NCBI GenBank assembly: GCA_964409235.1
Contig: CAYPCN010000011.1
Location: 1-43,217 of the forward strand
Reading direction: 5' to 3'
DNA length: 43,217 bases
Source: CAINFV01 sp964409235
GTDB taxonomy: Bacteria; Chlamydiota; Chlamydiia; Chlamydiales; FEN-1388
The translations under genes and the position numbers were made by a program. The notes under the pieces are model-generated. The model saw nothing but the letters and a program-made list of their open reading frames with translations. It did not search any database and was not told the origin of the DNA. Shown here piece by piece: positions 15,373 through 25,000 of the stretch (its first letter is position 1; the number at the start of each line of letters is the position of its first letter).

Positions 15373-15825
15373 TTAGCAATTCACAATGATCGGTTGCTGA
15401 GCAACCATCCCATGTTCACTTCCAGCAAATATTCGTAGTCGCTTCATCTGTTGGCGAGCCAACCGCGATTTCGGCAACATTCCCTTCACTGCATGTTCGA
15501 TGGGATATGTCGGATGGCGGGCGATCATGGTTTCATACGAAACCGTTCGCAGGCCGCTCATCGAGCCTGTATAGTAGCGATAATTCTTCCTGGCTTTCTT
15601 AGGTCCTGTCACAGCAATTTTCTCTGCATTGATGACAATGACTCCATCGCCACAATCAGCAAAGGGAGTAAAATCAGGTCGATGTTTGCCTCGCAAGATC
15701 TTCGCTACTTCAGCCGCAAAACGGCCAAGTGTTTTCCCTTGGGCATCTAATACAAACCATTTTTTCACTACCTGTTTTTGACTTCTAAAGGTAGTGGTAT
15801 TTCCTTTATCCATGTTTCTATCCAT
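15373..15825 (-). CDS. rplM: 50S ribosomal protein L13
   Basis: L13 is an early-assembling 23S rRNA binder. The body is unmistakable: WFVLDAQGKTLGRFAAEVAKILRGKH, DGVIVINAEKIAVTG and IEHAVKGMLPKSRL. The open frame runs upstream to 15894, but the first 23 residues do not look like L13; ATG 15825 (MDRNMDKG) or ATG 15813 fits the family length (151 or 147 residues). No strong ribosome binding site decides between them. Repeat copy C lies between it and the giant gene. Confidence 0.92.
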   Translation of the reverse strand: MDRNMDKGNTTTFRSQKQVVKKWFVLDAQGKTLGRFAAEVAKILRGKHRPDFTPFADCGDGVIVINAEKIAVTGPKKARKNYRYYTGSMSGLRTVSYETMIARHPTYPIEHAVKGMLPKSRLARQQMKRLRIFAGSEHGMVAQQPIIVNC

Positions 15826-15936
15826 TGCAATGTAATGAACGCGCGTGAAACATACTGTCACGGCCCACAACTTCCTGACTGTTTGAGCGAACATCGTACC
15901 AGAGACCGCCTAACAACATCAAGGGATTTTAGGGGC

Positions 15937-16056
15937 AGCCATCTGCGATACGGATTTTTAGAAGAGAAGCAGGAGATTTTTGGATTGAGCCACTTCAAAA
16001 TCGACGAAACTAATATGCCCTGACGCATGGGAAAGACTGGGCTGGGTAGATTCGCT
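15937..16056 (+). repeat. Palindromic MITE-like element, copy C, right end missing
   Basis: This copy has the left arm (AGCCATCTGCGATACGGATT, AGGAGATTTTTGGATTGAGC) and the centre (CGACGAAAC, TATGCCCTGACGCATGGG, GGGTAGATTC) in the same order as copy A. The terminal right inverted repeat is absent. The match stops about 2 bp before the stop codon of the giant gene, which reads in from the other side. Confidence 0.7.
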
Positions 16057-16057
16057 A

Positions 16058-19000
16058 CTATGTCTTCGGCGAAGCACGCTCTGCTTCGGCAAAAGCTCTC
16101 TCTAGATCACTTCCAGCAAACGAATGTTGCTGTCGCGCAACAAGGATCCTTTGAACCGTTTCTTTTAACGAGCTTCTTTTCGCTGAATCAAGAGTCTTAA
16201 GATACTGAACAAGAGCTCCATAGGTATTGAGCAATGGATGCTCTTTGTCCTCAAAAAATTCAACATCTCCTCGTAGTACTTTTGTAGTAGCGATATGCTG
16301 CATCACAGCAACGACATGCGTAGGCTGGGGCTTTTCTCCTTCGAAATCCCCCAACGCATAGTTATACGTGAATACTGCATGTCGCTCATTGCTGTGCAAT
16401 GTGGGAAATAACCGTTCACCATCCAATCTCGATCCATATAGTTCAACAACCTGACCAGTCTGCGTATCCACCACCAAAAGGGTGCGATCAATGCACTGTT
16501 GCGCAGCGGGAATCGTTACCCTTACTCCTTCGACTTTTTCCCAAGGGCGAATTTTGCCTTTCGATGCTGTGACAGGAAAGCAATTTTCGGTAAATACTTT
16601 CCCTAGAGGGAGAAGACCGGTATAGTCTGTAAGCCGATGTATATCCGGTGGAAGATCCCCTTGTAGTAATTGAGGAACCGTTGCCTGTATTTCTTGATGC
16701 GGGAAGGCTCCTTCATCAGCCACACTCTCCGCCCCAACTTCTGCCTCCTCTACTTCCTGCTCTTGCTCCTGTTCTTGTTCTACTTCTTGCTCATTACCGC
16801 TCTCGCTAGTCCCTTGCGACACCGTGTCCGGGAGAACGAGAGGCTCTACTCGCCCATACCCATACCGGACAAGCTGGTCAACGGCTGGGGATTTTTCACG
16901 GCGAGTATCTGACAACTTTGCCTGAAGATACAGGTCACCGTCCTTCAGCGTCTGACACGCTATCGTGACAAGAGGAGTTCCGCTCGTTTCAATCGTCGTC
17001 AAAGTCTTCTGTGTCCCCTCCAACGCCTCGTCAAGCCCTTGTAAAGAACTTCTAACATCTTGTAGAGCTCGTGACACTCCCCCGGCCAACCATGATGCGA
17101 TTCCAGTGGGAGTAGCTTTTTCGACAGCACGTTGATTAGCCTGTATCTGTTTACGAACGTCGGTTATATCCACACTCATTGTGCGACACACCTCCTGGAA
17201 AGGAGCGAGCGCGTCGATACGTAATTCTTGGGCCGTCTTCGAAATATCATCGAGCTTGGCAAGCATCTCTCGAATTTCCTTTTGCTTTGCTTGAAGCATT
17301 TCTGTTTTCGTTTGACTTTCCTTGAACGACGCCATAGCCTCATCGATTTGTTCCTGCCCACCTAGCACCTTACTAATCCGGCTTGCACGATGCGCCGTCC
17401 GCACTGCTTCGCGCTTCGTCGCAAGTTCGCTTTGAGCAGCAAGAATCCTCCCAATATCTTTATCGAGTTGGCCTAAGTGGTCCCTCATAGAGGCAACAGT
17501 AGTCGGAATTCTGGCCTGTGCTATGTCCTTGTTCTCCTCTACCGTACGGACAGCATTCTGAAGACGCATACGTTGGCTCTCAACAAGAGCGTCAAGAGCC
17601 TCTGTTGCCGTCTGTTCTCCCTGAGGACATGCAGCCTCTAGCACGCCCACAGTAGTCGAGACAACGTAGAGATCTGTTCTGAGCACGTCGTACATCGCTT
17701 CTCGAACTCTGTTATGCTGATGAAATCCACCTTCTCTTCCAGCACGCGAGACATCTCGAAGAGCCTGTTCGCCAGTCCGTTTTAATATATGTTTAATCTT
17801 TTGACGTTCGGCCTTGTAATTCAGCACCTTCAACTGCCGTGCTTCGTTCTCCGCCAGCACGGTTAATAAAGCATTGACAGAAAGTTTTCCTCCTCCGATT
17901 AAGCGTTGTTTCAGCTCTGGAGAAAGGATGTACCGGACCTTCGCTTTTCCTTTTGTCAGGTTTCTCTCACGCATCACCCCCTGTTCGAATCGAGACCAAT
18001 CAGTATCTACGTCCAGAGTGACAAACTCTGTAACACCAGCTGTTGAGGATCGTTCAGCGCCTCGCGTATGAACATCATCAAAAATGGTGATACGCTCTTT
18101 TAAGACACGAGGATCATCAGAAGGCTCATACTTGACCTCTTTAAAGCCTTCTCCCTCACGCATCAACATCACCCACCTATCATCGGGAGTCATGAAGACG
18201 ACATACTTGACGTCCTTTTGTTGCCTGAGGAGATTTTCTGCGATGGTTCTCGGAGAGACGCCTGGGAAGAATCTGCCAACATCTGAGATACAATCTCCCC
18301 CATGCATCTGGTTAGCGAGCGTCTCATATAGGCTGTCCGGAGTCCATTCTTCCGGTAGCTCTATAAACGTTGACAGTCCCTGAGCGGCTTCACTCTCCAA
18401 AAGCCATCGAATCACTTCGCCATGGACACCTAGCTGCCGCGCACCTTCTCTTCGAATCTTATCTGGAAGAGCATAGCAGCCTGTGTCCGTCCCCGAAGAT
18501 CCGCTGTACGACTTCACCATATTCGGAGGGTCTTGCGCATCACTGACGATCTTCTCTTCACTCTGACGCAAATCACTGAGTACCGTATCTCCCAAAAACC
18601 GTAGCAACAGCTCGGGCTTCTTGGTGACCTGTGTCCGAACAGATTCTAACTGTTCATCTGTGACCGTAGAAAGCGTCGGTCGAGGCTCTTCCAAAAAATC
18701 CAGAAACTGACTTTTGAATATTCTGGCCGCCTCCGTGTCGTCCAGAGAGAGTGTTTCTCCTTTTCGAGAGGCTGTAAGCACTGCTTTCAGCGCATCCTCT
18801 TTGGCCTTGATGTATGCCGCGCGCACTTGCCCTAATGAAAGCCCTCTTTGAACATAATCTAAACACGTATATACCAACCTTTCCAAGTCGTTGCCATGTT
18901 GAGAACGCTCTTTTGGCTTATCACTCCCTGCATAGGGAATCACCGACACATCATCATGGGCGCGCCCGTAATTGACACCCCCTGTCTTGGAGAGAGCACC

Positions 19001-22000
19001 CTCAGGCGTAAAGTTTTCCCAAAGAAACTTCCGCGCCCATGCAATCTGTTGAAGAACTTCTGGCACGGCTTCTTTATCTTTATAGGCGTCGAAAAGAGTA
19101 TGATATCCCTTGTTAGCATCTTCAGCCTTCTTCCCAGAAACTGCAGGGGGGAGAATATAGGCAATAAAATCGTCTTCAGAGAGCGGGACCAGAGACCCTC
19201 CCTTCCGCTTGTATTCGGCATACAAAGCTTTGGCAAGTTCAAGCAACGCTTGTTTCCTCTTTTGAGGATCCATTTTTGCCTGTTTGTTCCCTCGAATCGC
19301 CGTTCCCAACTCTTGTACATTGCCCTCTGAGCCAATAAGTAGTTTGGAAAAAATGGTCAGAATAGCGTTGCGTTTTTGGGGATCTATTTCTCGAGATGCG
19401 CCGTACGCATAGTTCTTTTCTTGTGTTGGATCACAGTCCTTATCAAGCTCATCAGCCATGATGGCGACATGGCTAACCATGAAATCCCAGATGTCTTCCA
19501 TGATGTCGATTTCAGCATGCAGCTGTTCTATTTCTCCTTCTAGAGCCTTCCACTCCTCTGAGTCTTCGGCCATATTCTTTTGCTGCAGGCGTTTCTTTCG
19601 AATCTCCTCATGTTTTAAGTTCTTCGCCAACTTAAAGCTTTGAAGGTCTCCCTTGGATAGGTCAAGACGACCTTTTTCCACGGTCGTCTGAAGCAACGTG
19701 TGATGAAGATAAAGAAGAGAGCGCTCATCGGTAGGCACCCCTCGATCAAAATGGAAGTCAAAGACCATTTCCCCAAAGGCATTTCTCGTCGTTCGTGCAT
19801 ACATAAGACCATGTTCTGCACGCAACGGTTCAAGAGTTGACACTCCAGATAACGTTCTTCCATCTGCTCGAAATTGGGAGATGATATTGCGAAGAACAGT
19901 TGTCTTCCCACCTCCACACATCTCCTGTTTGAATCGGTTCTCGATGCATAAGTTTTCTCGCACAACCTCTATCTGAGATTTTCTACAGACAAAGCCAAGG
20001 TCATACTCTATTAAAAGAAGTGTGGGCGCAAGAGGATCGGTCTTTACATTGTATTGCCATTCCCCGTTCAATATCGCCTGTATCTCTCTACTCCCACGTA
20101 GATAGTCCTCGTGTGAGGCGTCGGGCGGCAATTCCGCTTCGATCTCTAAACAGCGCTGCAACTGTCGGGCTTGAATAGAAAGCTGGAGATATTTTCCTAG
20201 CGCATCTTTTAAGCCTATTTCATCTTCTGCTGTAATCTCGACGCCCAGGCTTTTCAATCTGTCAAAATTCCCATTCTCCCCATAGCATCGCACAGCTGTG
20301 TCAAATAACGTCTCCGAGAAGGATCGTCCCACTCTCCGCACTCGTTCCTGAAGTAAAAGAACTCGAGGACCCCCCTTTTGAAGAATTTTAAGACATGCCC
20401 GCCGTTGTTCTTCAGCAGCAGCGCGCTTTGTATCTCTCAGCTTTTGCAGAAAAGAACGGAGCGGCTCCCTCTTACCTGCGCACACCTTTTGGTCTGTGCG
20501 GGCAGTTCCTGTCGTCTGTCTGCCTGCCGCCTTTTGTATGACCTGAGGAAGATCTGGAGCCTGCTGGATATGGACCTTAGCATCGTCACGCAATCCTCTG
20601 TCTATTTGTTGGGCATACGAAACTTCCCCTTCTTTCGGGATAGTCAGAACCGGCCCTACGATCTCAGGAGAGAGTTTCGTCCCCCCCCCCTCATCCTGCT
20701 GGACGGCCTCAAAATACCTCTCCCACCCGCCAAGTTCATCCTGGGAGAACAGTCTCGTGGGAGAGGGCTCGCCCAATTCTGGACGCGGCCTTTCCACGAC
20801 TCCGGCTATTTCCTTTTGTAGCCTTTCGATAGCCGCTCGTAGCGCGAATTTCTCTCTGATTTCGGATAGTTTGAGAGACTGCTTTAAGAATGAATCCGCT
20901 GTTCCTTGCTCTTCAGAACTACGTGCAGCAAATACACGCTCAAGCTGTCCCTCCTTTTGTAGGAATAGCAATTCTCGTAGTGAGATATTAAACGGTTTGA
21001 GAATCTGATCGTTAAAATCCTTCCATATTTTTAACTGTTGCAAAGTTTGAAGCTTTTCAACTTGAGAAAGGAACCCTTGATGTTCAAGAGAATCCTGAAT
21101 ATCATGGTTTAGCCTCTGTAACTGCCCGTTAACCTCGCAGGATAGGGGCCAAGCGACGCAGATACTGTTATACATCTCTTTTTGCAAGGCAAGATGGGGC
21201 ATTGATTGAACTAAGCTGGCGAATTCTCCCTCCGATATTTTCCCCGTCTTATACAGCCAAATAATTGGAAACCGTTCCTTACATTTCTCCTCACGATTCC
21301 TTTCTTGTAACGAAGCAGCCCAAGCATCTAGATCGTCAGCTTTTTCTTCAAATATCCCCTGGAGTAGTTCAGAGACATTGTGTGCCATGTCCCACTTGTC
21401 TGGGGTTTCTGTGAGAGCATACAAAAAGGAGATCATAGAACTCTCTTTGAGCTGCTGCAGGCGCCGAAGTTCTAGTTCTGTCAACGCCATCCCTTCAGGA
21501 AATGAGCTTTTGTTGCGATCCACAAGTGTCAGAAATCGATACGCCTCAAAAGATTTCTTTTGCCCTGCGACAGAGTTGGATTCTACGTGCTTCCCTGTAA
21601 GAACCGGCTCCATGAGGAAGAGTCGGGCTCGAAGAAGGATAAGCTCAGGGCGATCTTGAGGGAGCTGATCGAGGTGACTCTTAATCCACCCCAAAATTTC
21701 CTGCCCCTCTGCACCTAAAGTTCTTTGCAAATTTGCCTTGTCAAGGTAGAAGAAGGCATCTTTATAGTTTCCTTGCGCCATCAGCGAATACGCAAGATAG
21801 AGGTATCCCTCTGGCTGTTTCTTTGGGACCAGCCCTTTTATTGGGTCTATTTCAAAAACATATTGCGGAATTGTCCCTCCAGTAAACTGAGGAACAAATC
21901 GCTGCGGCAGATCTCGCCTAGGTGGTGGTGGTTGTAAGCGAACCCGAGGCATGATGAGCTGTGCAGGTTTACTCTCATGTTCTAAGAGATGATAGGAATG

Positions 22001-25000
22001 GAATCCAGGATGAAACAGTCCTTGAAGTTTAGACAACCCTTGCTCCACAGCCGGATTGCCAGAGTCGCTCTCGGAAGGAATGCTAGGACTGGCATATAGC
22101 TCAAGAGACTTGTCTGAAAGAAAATACCCAGAGCTTTGCTCTGAGCACCACCGACAGTTGGTTGCATCCCAAACATATGCGTAGGGTGTGCCAGACCGTA
22201 TATATTCAATACGAGTAGGCTGCTTCCCACTTGTAGCATACGCAATCACGTAGCCTTGTTGCTCTATGTCACAAAAGTGTTCAAATTCGCGACCGCCAAG
22301 AACATTCACAGCCGTAGTTGGTTGCGTCCCGCCATTTCCAACTTTTTGCAAGGAGCGTACTTGAAGCGAAGGCAACCCTGAAAGCTGTGCTGTGTAGAGG
22401 ACCTGACCCCCCTGTTCAACAGACAACTCTTTTCCATCTTCACGCACCCAACACGCTCCTTGCGAAAGGACTCTCGGAACCACATCAAGAGGCTTTGCTT
22501 TTACTGCAGGAGATGCAGCAAAGAGAGACGGTTCATATTGAAACCACTTGTTCCCCTTCCCTATCTTCCTTCGATAGATCCTCAAGACGCCATCAGTGGT
22601 CAGAATCAACCGAAACTCAAGGCCTTTATCCGGAACTTGACGAGAATATTGAATCCCTTCAAGAGGCTGGGTCTCTTTTGCTTTCGCAGGAAGGACAACG
22701 GGAGATGCCGTCCATTCACCTGTTCTCGCGGTAGAACCAAGGATAGACTCGAGGGCTGAGAAAGAAGAGACTTCAGTGACAGAAGGAGGCAACACCTCCC
22801 TGCGTTGATTATTTTCCCAAATTTCAAATCGAGAAAAATCAATTTGGTACGGCCCATACACAAACACAAGCCCGCTCGACCCTACAGGAGCCAGATCGGC
22901 TTCCGGTACTGTTTTCCCCAGGGATTGCAATATCTTTTGAATAAACGCTTTCTGGCCGGCCTTTGGTTGCACCTCAGACAGAATGTCAAGAGAGAGTTCT
23001 TGTATCCTCTGTTCCTTGAGAGGATCTCGTTCCCGATACCGTGAAGGGGTACTTTTTAGTTTGAAGAGCCGTGTAATCTTTTGCTCCAAATCAAGCCGCG
23101 GACTCATCGCATCAATCAGCAACATCTCTTGGTAAAACATTCTCGAACAAGAGTGTTCGATAGCAAGAGCTTCAAATCGAGAATCGGTGATGTCCTGCTG
23201 TATGTTTTGTGGCAGCACTTTTCCAGCATACATCACTCGAAGAAGACTCAACAGTCGTAGATAAGAAGAAATATCTTTTGTGTCTTTGGCTTCGCGGAGC
23301 ATTACTTCGATTTGTTGTCGAGCCCTGTCTTGGACATCTTGAGGAGCCGTATTGAATGTTGCATTGCGAAAAAGGTTGCGTTCGATAAGACGTAGGATCG
23401 CTGGACCGTACTCTTTATCACCTAAGAGCGCTTGATTCGCTTTCAGGAAAGCAAGAGTATTTGGGATGATTGTGTGAGGGCCTGTTTCCATCAATTGCAT
23501 CTGACGAGAGGTGGGAAGATCAAGGCCCAATATTCTGTCGCGACCCTGTAAGATTTGCCATTCTGTTCGCCCCTTCATACGATGCTCGCGAAATGGCGAA
23601 GACCATGGACGGTCTGGTTGTCCAGAATCATTAACCCCCTTGCTCGTAGCATCGCGTTCTGGGCATTCTGCGACGACCTGTTCAAAACAGCGTTCGCGCA
23701 ACAGAGAATCTTCAATCGGAACACCGTTGCGGTCAAAGGATCCCATATGCTCAAAATCGAACCGTGACCCCAGCAGATAATCCTGTAGAGAATCATCCAG
23801 ATCAAAAATCGATAGGTCCCACGGTTCAACAGCTATGACGTCACAATCCATTGGCCCAGATTTTTTTATCGTAAAACATATTGGCCCGTCATGTGCACGC
23901 AAGAAATCAGGGATTTTTTGAGCCATTTTCTTGTACGCTATTTTCTGCCCTGCCGCATATAGATCGTCCATACTTGCTCCGCTGACATCCTCACGGATGA
24001 CGTTTAACATTGTCAAAAAACCCCTCCATGTGTACGGCACAAATGTTCTTGTTGGAGCAACAAATGTTTGCAAAAGGAGATAGGATTGGCGCAGGTGAAC
24101 AAGGTGAGGGGGAACCAAGTTGGCAGATCCATCGACATCTTGAGCTACTAGATTTACTAATTCTCTGTCTGACGATTTTGCATACCCCAGAAACAGCGCC
24201 CGATCTCGACTTTGCAGAGCAGTGACTGTATCATCACTTGTTTGACAACCGCCCGAGCCGCACCACATTCCACGAACTAGCGTTTTGTCCGATAGCTCCT
24301 TAAAATAGGAAAGGATATCGTTAATATCTGCCGCTGATTCGCCGAGGCTCAAGTACGAATTTTGTAGTATTTTCTCTATTGGGTGAATGTCGAAAACAAA
24401 GTCCTTCACGTATGGATCGTCTTTCAAAGATTCCGCGCATCGTGCTATTTGATCTTGAAGCATGAGACTACGAAGAATAAAACTGATATCTTCAGGCGAG
24501 GGAGCTATACGGCCAAGACCATATGAACAACGCTGGAGTAAAAAGCCCAGCGCCTTTATTTGCTCCATCCATTCCTCGGCCTTGCCCCGGGCTAATAAAC
24601 GATCTATGCCGTCCAATTTGAGACTCTTGAGGGCGAGAAAGTCTTTTCTCAACTGGTAATGGAGTACAGCATATTGTCTTTTCTTTGCTAATCCCTCCAG
24701 CATTGCTACATGCTCTTTTAACTGCGCCGGGGTCCCTGATGTCATAATCGCAGAGATATCGCTTGTTTGAGGAGGAACAAGGGGGGTGATGGTTTGTGTT
24801 CTAAATGAAGATGGGGCTATCATTGGCTGCTCAGGCTGGAGAGGAGCTGAAAATTGAGTTGAGACACTCGAAGTGCCCTCCGTGCCTACAGGGAACCTCT
24901 GTTGCTTGTCAATTTTCTCAATTTCACCGAGAATATCGCCAAGATCATCCTTAAGCGGTTTGGCCTCTTGAGGTAATCCTCGAAGAATCTTGTCTATCTG

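Noticed and set aside
15826..15894. 23-residue N-terminal extension of rplM
   Set aside because: Not similar to L13; a start at 15825 or 15813 restores the family length.
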